Assembly: GCF_040892615.1 (NCBI RefSeq)
Contig: NZ_JBFRYC010000003.1
Span: 124,001-188,000 of the forward strand
Source: Thioclava arctica
GTDB lineage: Bacteria > Pseudomonadota > Alphaproteobacteria > Rhodobacterales > Rhodobacteraceae
DNA: 64,000 bases
Direction: 5' to 3'
This document shows positions 42,669-51,365 of the stretch, piece by piece (the stretch's first letter is position 1; every line of letters begins with the position of its first letter). Below the pieces are notes generated by a model. The model was not told where the DNA came from. It worked only from the letters and a program-made list of their open reading frames with translations, and searched no databases. Both the position numbers and the translations under genes were made by a program.

Positions 42669-42977
42669 ATGGATCTAGAAAATATGCCGCTGGACGAGCT
42701 AAAATCGCTCCGCAAGCGGGTCGATAAGGCAATCGAGTCGTTTCAGGATCGCAAGAAAAAAGAAGCGATCGACCAGCTTGAAAAAACCGCCCGTGATATG
42801 GGCTATTCTTTGGCAGAGCTGACCAGCGCTGGTGGCGTCAAGCCGCGCCGCACGGTGGCACCGAAATACGCCAATCCTGCCGATGCAAGCCAGACTTGGA
42901 CCGGGCGTGGACGCAAGCCGCTTTGGGTGCAAGCCGCACTGGATGCAGGCAAGTCGATGGATGATCTCGCGATCTGA
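42669..42977 (+). CDS. hvrA: H-NS family trans-acting regulator HvrA
   Basis: 102 residues. An N-terminal coiled-coil dimerisation part (DLENMPLDELKSLRKRVDKAIESFQDRKK) precedes a linker and a C-terminal H-NS DNA-binding motif (YANPADASQTWTGRGRKPLWV). The TW-GRGRKP-W core binds AT-rich DNA. In Rhodobacter capsulatus HvrA is encoded with RegA and trims photosynthesis gene expression in dim light. I start at ATG 42669; the longer upstream frame would add 12 unlike residues. A hairpin terminator follows at 43000. Confidence 0.93.
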   Translation: MDLENMPLDELKSLRKRVDKAIESFQDRKKKEAIDQLEKTARDMGYSLAELTSAGGVKPRRTVAPKYANPADASQTWTGRGRKPLWVQAALDAGKSMDDLAI

Positions 42978-42998
42978 AACTAACTCGATCGCATTAAA

Positions 42999-43024
42999 AG
43001 GGCCCGCTAATAGCGGGCCTTTTT
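42999..43024 (+). terminator. Terminator after hvrA
   Basis: GGCCCGCT / AGCGGGCC (43001-43008 with 43012-43019) followed by T5. It is flanked by the convergent HD hydrolase and may serve both directions. Confidence 0.85.
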
Positions 43025-43614
43025 CAGATCGCCATCCGCGTCAGCAAATCCGCGTGACGCTGGGTGTAATCCTTACGCACCAGCGATGGCGGGCGCAGGC
43101 GAATTTCATAATCCGCCGCGACTTGCGCATCAATCTTGCCAAAAATACGATCTGCTTCAATCTTTGAAAATCCCGCGATCTGCTCGGCTTCAAGGCGGGC
43201 CGAAAGGATATCGGCCTTTTTGATTGCGCGCTTTATTTTGACAGGCAAGGCTGCGGGCAGGCCAAAACGGATATGCACTGCCGCAACAAGCCGCGTATCC
43301 AGTTCGCCATAGCCTTCACCAATCGCCGCTTTTACCGGGCTGATCATATCGCCCAGAACATATTCCGGCGCGTCGTGCAGAAGGGCTGCCAATTGCCAGC
43401 GCGGGTCAGATTTCGGATTCTGACGGGTGAAAATCTGCTCGACCAAAAGCGAATGCTCAGCCACCGAATAGGGCCAATCCCCGAACGTCTGCCCGTTCCA
43501 GCGTGCTACAAAAGCAAGTCCATGCGCGATATCCTCGACCTCGATATCAACTGGCGTCGGATCCAGCAGATCCAGTCGACGCCCCGAGAGCATTCTTTGC
43601 CACGCGCGTTTCAT
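43024..43614 (-). CDS. HD-domain phosphohydrolase (YfbR-like)
   Basis: About 196 residues. HD metal ligands: SVAEHSLLVEQIF (His), ALLHDAPEYVLGD (His-Asp), and a later Asp near IKKADIL. The family opening RAWQRMLSGRRLDLLDP is present. YfbR-like members are 5'-deoxynucleotidases; substrate here is not proven. I place the start at 43614 (MKRAW), with GGAG eleven bases upstream; an ATG at 43635 is also possible. Confidence 0.85.
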   Translation of the reverse strand: MKRAWQRMLSGRRLDLLDPTPVDIEVEDIAHGLAFVARWNGQTFGDWPYSVAEHSLLVEQIFTRQNPKSDPRWQLAALLHDAPEYVLGDMISPVKAAIGEGYGELDTRLVAAVHIRFGLPAALPVKIKRAIKKADILSARLEAEQIAGFSKIEADRIFGKIDAQVAADYEIRLRPPSLVRKDYTQRHADLLTRMAI

Positions 43615-43699
43615 CCGAAAATCCGCTCCATGCATATTTAACCAAAGGCCTTCAGACCCCTAGCCAAGACCGGTTCGCATGTAAACTCAAGCTTTCGCG

Positions 43700-43724
43700 G
43701 GAACATTTCACTTCATCATGCGTT
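43700..43724 (+). promoter_or_regulatory. EcfG-type promoter of the secreted protein at 43757
   Basis: GGAAC (43700-43704), 16-base spacer, CGTT (43721-43724), then the ATG 32 bases on. It is a full match although more than 30 kb from the GSR regulator genes. Confidence 0.78.
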
Positions 43725-43756
43725 TTGGGTTCAACACTTAGTGAGAGGAGGGCTGC

Positions 43757-44254
43757 ATGAAGTTCTCACAGTCAAAAGTTATCTTCGCTGGCGTTCTGGC
43801 GCTTAGCATTCCCGCAACGATCGCCTTGGCGAGCGTGAGCAATACCGTCGACTTGCAGGTGGAAACGCCTCGTCAGATTATGCTGGACGGCTATGTGGGC
43901 AATGGTCGCCCGATGGATTCAGACACTGCCAATATTCCTTATGGCGACCTGTCCGCCTTTGACAAAATCACCACAATCGGAATGTCGCAATCTCCGGATG
44001 TGCCGTACTGCGACCATCGTGGCAAGATGCTCAAAGTGCTTGACCATGATTTTGCGGAAAGTCCGCAGTTTGAAAAATCTCTCGGGCCGCATCGCAAGCT
44101 GGAATTGTTGGGCTCCAAGGTTATGGGCACTTGGACGGCGCTATACACCCGCGCTGATGGCGTGTCGTGCGTGGTCTCTTCCGGGATTGACTGGAAAAGC
44201 GGCGACAACCCGATTGCTCTGCTGCACAAAGAAGGCATTTTGCCCGCCACCTGA
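43757..44254 (+). CDS. Secreted hypothetical protein, probable EcfG target
   Basis: 165 residues with a signal peptide (KFSQSKVIFAGVLALSIPATIALA) predicted to be cleaved near residue 27, an AGGAGG ribosome site and no membrane helix after it. It has two cysteines in the mature part (PYCDHRGKM and GVSCVVSSG), likely a disulfide in the periplasm. I do not recognise a domain; motifs include ETPRQIMLDGYVGNG and LLGSKVMGTWTALYTRADG. The strong EcfG-type promoter argues for a periplasmic stress-protection role, but that is inference. Confidence 0.7.
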   Translation: MKFSQSKVIFAGVLALSIPATIALASVSNTVDLQVETPRQIMLDGYVGNGRPMDSDTANIPYGDLSAFDKITTIGMSQSPDVPYCDHRGKMLKVLDHDFAESPQFEKSLGPHRKLELLGSKVMGTWTALYTRADGVSCVVSSGIDWKSGDNPIALLHKEGILPAT

Positions 44255-44330
44255 CAACGTTCAGTGCCGTTATTGCCGGGTTAAGTTACCAGTGCTACAT
44301 ACGGCGCAAATGAACTTTTAGGAGCCGAGC

Positions 44331-45722
44331 ATGGCCGACTACATCGTCAAGGATATCTCGCTGGCCGATTATGGCCGCAAGGAACTCGACATTGCTGAAA
44401 CCGAAATGCCGGGCCTGATGGCGTGTCGGGAAGAATTTGGCACGACGAAGCCCCTCAAAGGCGCGCGGATCGCGGGGTCGTTGCACATGACTGTCCAGAC
44501 CGCCGTGCTGATCGAGACGCTCAAGGCGTTGGGCGCAGATGTGCGTTGGGCCAGCTGCAACATCTATTCGACGCAAGACCACGCAGCGGCCGCGATTGCG
44601 GCGGGCGGCACGCCTGTCTTCGCGATCAAGGGCGAGACGCTGGAAGATTACTGGTCTTATACCGACAAGATTTTCCAGTTCCCCGAGGGGACTTGCAACA
44701 TGATCCTCGACGATGGCGGCGATGCGACGATGTATATCCTGCTGGGCGCGCGGGTCGAGGCGGGCGAAACCGATATTATCGAAGTGCCCACCTCGGACGA
44801 GGAAATCTGCCTGTTCAATCAGATCAAAAAGCGTCTCAAAGAAAGCCCCGGCTGGTTCACCAAACAGCGTGACGCCATTCAGGGCGTGTCCGAGGAAACG
44901 ACGACCGGCGTGCATCGCCTGTATGATCTGCACAAAAAGGGCCTGCTGCCCTTCCCCGCGATCAATGTGAATGACAGCGTCACCAAATCGAAATTCGACA
45001 ATAAATATGGCTGTAAGGAATCGCTCGTTGACGGCATCCGCCGCGCCACCGACGTGATGATGGCGGGCAAGGTCGCCGTGGTCTGCGGCTATGGCGATGT
45101 GGGCAAGGGCTGCGCGGCGTCGCTATTGGGCGCAGGCGCGCGCGTCAAGGTCACCGAGGTCGACCCGATCTGCGCGCTACAAGCCGCGATGGATGGGTTT
45201 GAGGTCGTAATCCTTGAGGATGTTGTGGATAGCGCCGACATCTTCATCACCACCACCGGCAATAAAGACATCATCCGCATCGAGCATATGCGCGAGATGA
45301 AAAACATGGCGATCGTTGGCAATATCGGCCATTTCGACAATGAAATTCAGGTCGCCAATCTCAAGAACCACAAATGGACCAATATCAAGGAACAGGTCGA
45401 CATGATCGAGATGCCCTCGGGCAATCGCATCATTTTGCTGTCCGAAGGACGTTTGTTGAACCTTGGCAATGCCACTGGTCACCCGTCTTTCGTGATGTCG
45501 GCCTCCTTCACCAACCAAGTGCTGGCACAGATCGAGTTGTGGACCAAGGGCGACGAGTATCAGCCCGGCGTCTATATCCTGCCCAAAGCGCTGGACGAGA
45601 AAGTCGCGCGTCTGCATCTGGATCGGATTGGCGTCAAGCTAACCCAACTGCGTCCCGATCAGGCGTCCTATATCGGCGTGACCGTGGACGGCCCTTATAA
45701 GCCGGAACATTACCGCTACTAA
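44331..45722 (+). CDS. ahcY: Adenosylhomocysteinase
   Basis: 463 residues. Hydrolyses S-adenosylhomocysteine to adenosine and homocysteine, relieving product inhibition of methyltransferases. Substrate motif SLHMTVQTAVLIETL, catalytic region TSDEEICLFNQIK, NAD-binding GYGDVGKGCAASL, and the C-terminal GHPSFVMSASFTNQVLAQIELW and KPEHYRY end. It is NAD-dependent and tetrameric in the family. A TTTAGGAGCC ribosome site precedes the ATG. In purple bacteria ahcY often sits near the regB-regA locus, as here. A hairpin terminator follows at 45749. Confidence 0.97.
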   Translation: MADYIVKDISLADYGRKELDIAETEMPGLMACREEFGTTKPLKGARIAGSLHMTVQTAVLIETLKALGADVRWASCNIYSTQDHAAAAIAAGGTPVFAIKGETLEDYWSYTDKIFQFPEGTCNMILDDGGDATMYILLGARVEAGETDIIEVPTSDEEICLFNQIKKRLKESPGWFTKQRDAIQGVSEETTTGVHRLYDLHKKGLLPFPAINVNDSVTKSKFDNKYGCKESLVDGIRRATDVMMAGKVAVVCGYGDVGKGCAASLLGAGARVKVTEVDPICALQAAMDGFEVVILEDVVDSADIFITTTGNKDIIRIEHMREMKNMAIVGNIGHFDNEIQVANLKNHKWTNIKEQVDMIEMPSGNRIILLSEGRLLNLGNATGHPSFVMSASFTNQVLAQIELWTKGDEYQPGVYILPKALDEKVARLHLDRIGVKLTQLRPDQASYIGVTVDGPYKPEHYRY

Positions 45723-45748
45723 AATCAGCGTTCGTGCAAACGCCAAAG

Positions 45749-45772
45749 CCGCGCCTCCGGGCGCGGTTTTTC
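45749..45772 (+). terminator. Terminator after ahcY
   Basis: CCGCGCC / GGCGCGG (45749-45755 with 45760-45766) followed by T-rich DNA. Confidence 0.85.
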
Positions 45773-45924
45773 TTTGCCTCCCCTTCCCCTGCAATCTCGC
45801 AGCAAGGGGCCATTGGTCGCACAGAATTCCGCGGGTGGAGATTTGGCTTTGTAATTTTGCTATATCGTCCTACCCTGCCTGCGCCTGATTTCTGCAGGAC
45901 AAAACATTTCTACAGGTGGGACAC

Positions 45925-46266
45925 ATGGGAAAAAGAGACGAGCTGATCGCCAAATATGCGGACGATCTGAAAAGCAAATGCGGCATGACCCCGGATATGG
46001 CTTTGCTGACCAAAGTGACGATCGGCTGCGGGCCCTCGATCTATAATGCCGACGCCTCGACCGTCGCTGGATCGGATAAATCCGAGCTTGAGACCGTCAA
46101 GAACAACTTCCTCGTCAAAAAGCTCGGACTGGCCGATGGCCCCGCGCTGATGGATGCGATCGATTCCGTGATCGAGACCTATGGCCGCTCTGAGCGCAGC
46201 AAATATCGCGCCGTGGTCTATTACATGCTCGTAAAGCATTTCGGCAAAGAAAGCATGTTTGCTTAA
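45925..46266 (+). CDS. DUF2853 family protein
   Basis: 113 residues, MGKRDELIAKYADDLKSKCGM and an acidic, helical body with KNNFLVKKLGLADGPALMDAIDSVIETYG. It matches the DUF2853 group (short soluble proteins with unknown function, conserved in alphaproteobacteria). The start is ATG 45925; an in-frame ATG nine bases upstream is possible. A strong hairpin terminator follows. About 200 bases upstream (45723-45924) are non-coding. Confidence 0.85.
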   Translation: MGKRDELIAKYADDLKSKCGMTPDMALLTKVTIGCGPSIYNADASTVAGSDKSELETVKNNFLVKKLGLADGPALMDAIDSVIETYGRSERSKYRAVVYYMLVKHFGKESMFA

Positions 46267-46287
46267 ACGCAGGCTTGTGCCCAAATC

Positions 46288-46319
46288 AAAAGCCCGGGGG
46301 TTTGCCTCCGGGCTTTTTC
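46288..46319 (+). terminator. Terminator between DUF2853 and the enoyl-CoA hydratase
   Basis: AGCCCGG / CCGGGCT (46291-46297 with 46308-46314) and T5; the two flanking genes are convergent. Confidence 0.85.
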
Positions 46320-46320
46320 G

Positions 46321-46935
46321 TCAATCAATCAATGCCTTGATTGCACCAACATGAGCGGCTTTCGCGCCCAGCGCATCGCTGGCCAACTCTTGCACCGTTG
46401 CAAGCAGGCGATCGGGGGCGACAATGCGGTCGATCAACCCCCAAAGATGCGCCTCTTCGACCGGCACTTTCTGCCCCGCCATCAATATCATCTTTGTGCG
46501 CGCTGGCCCGATCAGTCCCACCATCCGCTTGGGATCGGAGGGTTGGGGCAAAAACCCGAGTTTCATTACCGGATAAAACACCTTCGCACCCGGCACAGCG
46601 ATACGCAGATCACATGCCAGCGCCATGCCCATTGCGCCCCCCGCCAAAGTGCCGTTGAGCGCTGCGATACTCAGACACGGCAGCGCTGCAATCGCCCCTG
46701 AAAGCCGCTCCCAGACCGGATCCGTGGCAAGTCCGGCGCGCGCCTCATCCAGGTCGGCCCCCGCCGAAAACACCCTGCCGGCCCCGGTGATCGCGAAAAC
46801 ACGCGCCCCTTCGACCCGCGCCCGTTGCGCAATATCGGCTATTTCTGCCAGCATTTCGCCCGTCAGAGAGTTCGCTTTGTCCGGCCGATCAAGGGTGACA
46901 AGCCAAAAACCTTCGTCAATCGTGAGCCGGATCAT
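46321..46935 (-). CDS. Enoyl-CoA hydratase/isomerase family protein
   Basis: About 204 residues of the crotonase fold. Oxyanion-hole pieces are GRVFSAGADLDEA (first) and ALNGTLAGGAMGMALACDLRIA (second), with PKRMVGLIGPARTKMILM after. The length is shorter than the usual 255-260, because the C-terminal helical part is trimmed, so catalysis may differ. Substrate unknown; the gene is alone on its strand between two terminator-bounded units. Confidence 0.82.
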   Translation of the reverse strand: MIRLTIDEGFWLVTLDRPDKANSLTGEMLAEIADIAQRARVEGARVFAITGAGRVFSAGADLDEARAGLATDPVWERLSGAIAALPCLSIAALNGTLAGGAMGMALACDLRIAVPGAKVFYPVMKLGFLPQPSDPKRMVGLIGPARTKMILMAGQKVPVEEAHLWGLIDRIVAPDRLLATVQELASDALGAKAAHVGAIKALID

Positions 46936-47051
46936 GCACATCTCCGTTTCTGGGCGGTTTGATAGGCTTTATCAGCGCCGCTGCCCCTTGACCATTATCC
47001 AAGGTCACAAGAGGATAGCGCCAAGATCTAGGTATCAGGAAAGGTGCGTTT

Positions 47052-48539
47052 ATGGCACGGGTCAATACGGCTGGAATCGGCGCGCTTTGCGTCTCGCTGC
47101 TCTCGACGACGGCCGCTTTTGCGGATGTCACGCCCGAACAGGTCTGGGATGCTTGGCAAAAAGGCTATGAGGCCTATGGCTATCAGGTGCTTAGCGGCAG
47201 CACAGACCGTCAGGGCGACACACTCAACGTATCTGATGTGAAACTGGTCAATGAAGTGAATGATTCGAGTTTCACCATGACCATCCCTGAGATCAAACTG
47301 CGCGATCGCGGCGATGGCACCGTCGAGGCTACGCTTGCTGACAAAATGACCGCTGAGGCAACCGCCGATCTGCCGAAAAAAGACCCGATGCAGATGAGTA
47401 TGGTGATGACCCAAAAGGGCACCTCGGTCATCGTGTCGGGTTCACCCGAGGATATGATCTACGATATCACCGCCCCGAACATGACGATCGAGGTGGATCA
47501 GAAAATCGGCAAAGAAGGTGCGACGATGCCGGTTAAGGTCTGGGCCTCGATCGACAACACGACCGGGCGCTATGAGATGAAGCAGGGCGATAGCCATGAC
47601 GTCACCTCGCAAGTCAAAAGCGCTATGGTGAAATTCACCGCCTCGGGCGCCGACCCGGAATCGAGCGGCACATTCAACATGAGCGGCCAGCTTGCCGATC
47701 TTGATTACTCCGGCAATTTCATTCTGCCCAATGGCGCCGCGATGGAGAAGCTTGATGAAGCGCTGAGCGCTGGCATGAACCTCGATTTTAAAGCGAGCTA
47801 CGGTCCAAGCAATTATGAGCTCACGGCGGATTCCAAGGAAGGCCCCGTGACCATCAAAAGCAGTGCCGATACAGGCACAATCGACGTCAAAATGGCCAAG
47901 GACGGCATACATTACGCTGCAACCGGGACCAAGGCCAAGATCGACATGACCTCTCAAAAGCTGCCCTTCCCGGTCTCGGCGGCGCTGGACGAAATGGACG
48001 CTGACTTCACCATCCCGGTGACCTCTTCGACCGACACCCAGCCCTATAAGGCGAAGATTGCGCTCAAGGGGCTGACACTGTCAGACAACGTCTGGTCGCT
48101 GTTTGATCCGCAAGGCAAGCTGCCGCGTGATCCTGCAAGCTTGGTCATTGATCTTTCGGGCAACACAACGGTAACCTCTGATCTGTTCTCACCCGAGGCT
48201 GCAAATATGCCTGCCCCACCGCTCAAGGTGGACAGTGCCGATGTAAACGCGCTGCAACTGACCGTTGCAGGGGCGGATCTGCGCGGCACTGGTGCGCTGA
48301 AATTTGACAATTCCGGGCCGGTCCCGAAACCCGTTGGCACGCTTGATTTTACCCTGAAAGGCGCAAATGCCCTGATGGATAACCTCGTAGCTGCCGGGCT
48401 TGTGCCGCAAGATCAGGTGATGTTCGGTCGGATGATGCTGGGCCTTTACGCCAAGCCCACCGGCGATGATGAGATGCAGTCGCAAGTTGAATTCAAAGAT
48501 GGCGGGGAAATCCTCGTCAATGGTCAACGCGTCCAGTAA
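47052..48539 (+). CDS. DUF2125 family periplasmic protein
   Basis: 495 residues with a signal peptide (ARVNTAGIGALCVSLLSTTAAFA, cleaved near residue 24). A beta-rich body follows with repeated strands such as VTIKSSADTGTIDVKMAKDG and PLKVDSADVNALQLTVAGADLRGTG. This is the DUF2125 layout, a family seen in Rhodobacteraceae and related bacteria and related in shape to AsmA-like proteins. No function is assigned. A hairpin (48558-48588) separates it from pmbA. Confidence 0.78.
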   Translation: MARVNTAGIGALCVSLLSTTAAFADVTPEQVWDAWQKGYEAYGYQVLSGSTDRQGDTLNVSDVKLVNEVNDSSFTMTIPEIKLRDRGDGTVEATLADKMTAEATADLPKKDPMQMSMVMTQKGTSVIVSGSPEDMIYDITAPNMTIEVDQKIGKEGATMPVKVWASIDNTTGRYEMKQGDSHDVTSQVKSAMVKFTASGADPESSGTFNMSGQLADLDYSGNFILPNGAAMEKLDEALSAGMNLDFKASYGPSNYELTADSKEGPVTIKSSADTGTIDVKMAKDGIHYAATGTKAKIDMTSQKLPFPVSAALDEMDADFTIPVTSSTDTQPYKAKIALKGLTLSDNVWSLFDPQGKLPRDPASLVIDLSGNTTVTSDLFSPEAANMPAPPLKVDSADVNALQLTVAGADLRGTGALKFDNSGPVPKPVGTLDFTLKGANALMDNLVAAGLVPQDQVMFGRMMLGLYAKPTGDDEMQSQVEFKDGGEILVNGQRVQ

Positions 48540-48557
48540 GAGACGCAGCAGAACAAC

Positions 48558-48588
48558 CGGGGCCGTCCGGCGCGACCGGGCGGCCCCG
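48558..48588 (+). terminator. Hairpin between the DUF2125 gene and pmbA
   Basis: CGGGGCCG / CGGCCCCG (48558-48565 with 48581-48588) with a GC-rich loop and only a weak T tail. It is a possible attenuating or partial terminator. Confidence 0.55.
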
Positions 48589-48607
48589 AGTCTTTCATGA
48601 GGTAAGC

Positions 48608-49957
48608 ATGACCGAGCAATCCCTGCCCAAGCTGACCGAAGCATTGCTGGCAGCCGCAAAGCGCGCCGGCGCAACCGAGGCCGATGCGATCGCCGTTGAT
48701 GGCCGATCCGTCGCGATTGATGTACGCGCAGGTCAGCTTGAACAGGCCGAACGCGCTGAGGGGGTCGAGATCGGTCTGCGGGTGTTGATGGACGGGCGTC
48801 AGGCCTGTGTCTCGGCCTCGGATATTTCCGCCCGCACCATGGAGCAAATGGCCGAACGTGCCGTCGCCATGGCCCGCGAGGCCCCGCGCGATCCCTATAT
48901 CGGGCTTGCCGACCCCGCCGATCTGGCCAAGGACTGGGATGCCGACGCTCTGGAATTGGCCGACCCTAGCGACGAACCCGCCGCCGCCGCTTTGCAAGAA
49001 GACGCGCGCATGGCCGAGGCGGCCGCGCTTGCGGTGACGGGCGTTGATCAGGTGCAATCGGCCTCTGCCGCCTACAGCTTTCGTCGCATTCATATGGCCG
49101 CAAGCAACGGGTTCAGCGGTGGCTACAGCCGCAGTTCCCGCTCGACCTCTGCCGTGGCGATCTCGGGCGAGGGCCTCGCGATGGAGCGCGACTGGGCCGC
49201 CGAAAGCCGCATTTTTCAGGCCGATTTGCCCGGTGCCGCCGAAATCGGGCGTCTTGCGGGCGAACGCGCAGCGGCCCGTGCCAATCCGCGCCGCCCGAAA
49301 ACGGGTGCCTATCCGGTGCTGCTGGACGAACGTATCTCGGGCTCGCTGATCGGGCATCTTTTGGCAGCGGTGAACGGTCAAGCAATTGCGCGCGGGGCCT
49401 CATGGCTGCGTGACGCGATGGATCAGCCGGTGCTTCCCGATGCGCTTTCGCTGATCGAAGAGCCCCATCGCAAACGTGTTTCGGGCTCGCGTCCGTTTGA
49501 TGCCGAGGGCCTGCCAACGATGCGCCGCGCCATTGTCGACAGCGGTGTGTTGCGCAGCTGGACTCTTGATCTGGCAACGGCGCGCAAGCTGGGGCTGACC
49601 TCGACCGCCAATGCCGGGCGCGGCACCTCAGCCCCACCATCACCCGGCACCGGCAATGTGACACTGACCCAAGGCGATCAGAGCCGCGCCGATCTGCTGG
49701 CTGACATGGGCACGGGGCTGTTGGTGACCTCGTTCATCGGCGCCACGATCAACCCCAATACCGGCGATTATTCACGCGGCGCGTCGGGCTTTTGGGTCGA
49801 GAACGGCGAGATTCAGTATCCCGTCAACGAATGCACAATCGCGGGCAATCTGCGCGAGATGTTGCGCTCGATCCGTCCAGCTAATGATGCCCGCCTCCAC
49901 CTGAGCCAGATCGTGCCATCCCTTTTGATCGAAGGGATGACGCTTGCCGGAGACTGA
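48608..49957 (+). CDS. pmbA: TldE/PmbA family peptidase subunit
   Basis: 449 residues. The TldE-type subunit lacks the HExxH zinc motif carried by TldD and pairs with TldD to degrade or mature small peptides (microcins, RiPPs) in enterobacteria. Motifs: DAIAVDGRSVAIDVRAGQLEQ, EGVEIGLRVLMDGRQACVS, RSRSTSAVAISGEGLAMERDW and ADMGTGLLVTSFIGATINPNTGDYSRGASGFWVENG. No tldD gene is in the window. A TTG-started gene overlaps its end by 14 bases. Confidence 0.93.
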   Translation: MTEQSLPKLTEALLAAAKRAGATEADAIAVDGRSVAIDVRAGQLEQAERAEGVEIGLRVLMDGRQACVSASDISARTMEQMAERAVAMAREAPRDPYIGLADPADLAKDWDADALELADPSDEPAAAALQEDARMAEAAALAVTGVDQVQSASAAYSFRRIHMAASNGFSGGYSRSSRSTSAVAISGEGLAMERDWAAESRIFQADLPGAAEIGRLAGERAAARANPRRPKTGAYPVLLDERISGSLIGHLLAAVNGQAIARGASWLRDAMDQPVLPDALSLIEEPHRKRVSGSRPFDAEGLPTMRRAIVDSGVLRSWTLDLATARKLGLTSTANAGRGTSAPPSPGTGNVTLTQGDQSRADLLADMGTGLLVTSFIGATINPNTGDYSRGASGFWVENGEIQYPVNECTIAGNLREMLRSIRPANDARLHLSQIVPSLLIEGMTLAGD

Positions 49958-50729
49958 TTTGACGCTTCTGCGCGAGGCTGCCGAAGAGGCGGGAAAGATC
50001 GCGCTGCGCTATTGGAAAAATGCCCCTGAAGCCTGGGATAAGGGCGATGGGGCGGGCCCTGTTTCTGAGGCTGATCTTGCCGTGAATGCAATGCTCGAAG
50101 ATGCGTTGCGCACGGCCCGGCCTGATTACGGCTGGCTGTCTGAAGAAAGCGTCGATGACCCCGCGCGTCTTGGCGCAGACTACTGCTTCATCATCGATCC
50201 GATTGATGGCACGCGCGCTTATTTGCAAGGGGATGGCGGATTTGCCCACGCGCTTGCGGTGACAAAGGCCGGGCGCGTGGTGGCTGGTGTCGTGCATATG
50301 CCCGCTCTGGGCATGACCTATAGTGCGGTGCTTGATGGCCCTGCGATGCTGAACGGCATGCAGATTACCACAAATACCCGCGCAGAAATCGCTGGCGCAG
50401 AGGTACTGACGTCGAAGCTTTCGGACAATCCAAGCCAATGGAAACGCGGCGTGCCGGGCTATCAGCGCCATTTCCGCTCGTCTCTGGCTTGGCGGCTATG
50501 TCTGGTTGCTGAGGGGCAGTTCGACGCGACAATTTCAATGCGGCCGGCGTGGGAATGGGACACGGCCGCCGCAAGCTTGATTGCCGAACGCGCAGGTCTG
50601 TACACGACCGATCGAGAGGGTAGGCCCCTGCGTTTTAACGCGCCGATGCCGCAAGCCAACGGGCTGATCGTAGCCAACCCCGCACTGCATGCCGCCTTTT
50701 TGGACGAACTCGCCGTTCTGCCGGGCTGA
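49944..50729 (+). CDS. Inositol-monophosphatase-like / CysQ-type phosphatase
   Basis: About 261 residues with IMPase superfamily motifs: LSEESVDDPARLG, IIDPIDGTRAYLQGDG (metal site) and WEWDTAAASLIAERAG. The family includes inositol-1-phosphatase and 3'(2'),5'-bisphosphate nucleotidase (CysQ). DPIDGTRAYL resembles the CysQ side. Start: a TTG at 49944 overlapping the pmbA end; a second TTG at 49959 fits the usual start of the domain equally well. Likely cotranscribed with pmbA. Confidence 0.85.
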   Translation: MPETDLTLLREAAEEAGKIALRYWKNAPEAWDKGDGAGPVSEADLAVNAMLEDALRTARPDYGWLSEESVDDPARLGADYCFIIDPIDGTRAYLQGDGGFAHALAVTKAGRVVAGVVHMPALGMTYSAVLDGPAMLNGMQITTNTRAEIAGAEVLTSKLSDNPSQWKRGVPGYQRHFRSSLAWRLCLVAEGQFDATISMRPAWEWDTAAASLIAERAGLYTTDREGRPLRFNAPMPQANGLIVANPALHAAFLDELAVLPG

Positions 50730-50735
50730 GCGCGT

Positions 50736-51365
50736 TCACCAACGCAACACAGAGCGCCCGATCAAGGCGCCAAGCCCCGCGGTGATCGCGATCCCGGCCC
50801 CATACCATGTGACATAGAATAGCGGGCTATCTTCGGTGCAATGAAGCGCATAGATCGCGGTGCCCAAGCCCCCGGCTGCAAGCCCCGCGATCAGCCCCGC
50901 GCGCATCGGCGCCATCACGGCCCCGCGTCGCAAAGCCACCAAAAACGCCGCCAGCAATGGCACAGAAAGCGCCGGAATAGAGACTAAACAAGGCAGAATT
51001 GTCTTGCCGGTAAATTCCATCATCCGTGCCTGGGACGGCGTGGTGAGATACGCAAACACCAACAACCCAAGTCCAAGCATCGGGATAATCCACAGCCAAG
51101 CCAATCGCGCGCGCGCCAAGGGCTGCGCAAGACGCAATGCCAAAGGTGCCGCCAAAATCCCCAGCAAAAGCGGTAGCGCCAGCTTGGGTAAGACTTCGGG
51201 CGAAAGCAGGGTCTGGGAAAGCGGAAAGCGCACGCCCAAGCCCACTGCCATCGCAGCAAAAGAAAACAGCGCAGCGGGAAGCAACAGACGCCAGAGAACA
51301 GCGCCAGGAAGCGGCTCTGCGACCCGGTCACTGCCCAGCATGTTCAGCAGATCATCCGTTTTCAT
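50736..51365 (-). CDS. nrsF: Membrane anti-sigma factor NrsF (DUF1109)
   Basis: 209 residues with six membrane helices and only two cysteines, Cys126 (GKTILPCLV) and Cys176 (YALHCTED), in positions matching the paired cysteines that Caulobacter NrsF needs to respond to metal or oxidative stress. It is encoded directly after sigF with a four-base overlap (ATGA). By analogy it holds SigF at the membrane until the cysteines are engaged. Confidence 0.9.
   Translation of the reverse strand: MKTDDLLNMLGSDRVAEPLPGAVLWRLLLPAALFSFAAMAVGLGVRFPLSQTLLSPEVLPKLALPLLLGILAAPLALRLAQPLARARLAWLWIIPMLGLGLLVFAYLTTPSQARMMEFTGKTILPCLVSIPALSVPLLAAFLVALRRGAVMAPMRAGLIAGLAAGGLGTAIYALHCTEDSPLFYVTWYGAGIAITAGLGALIGRSVLRW

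Noticed and set aside
44255..44330. SAH riboswitch upstream of ahcY
   Set aside because: The 76-base leader lacks the conserved SAH riboswitch core as I know it, and is too short for the full fold.
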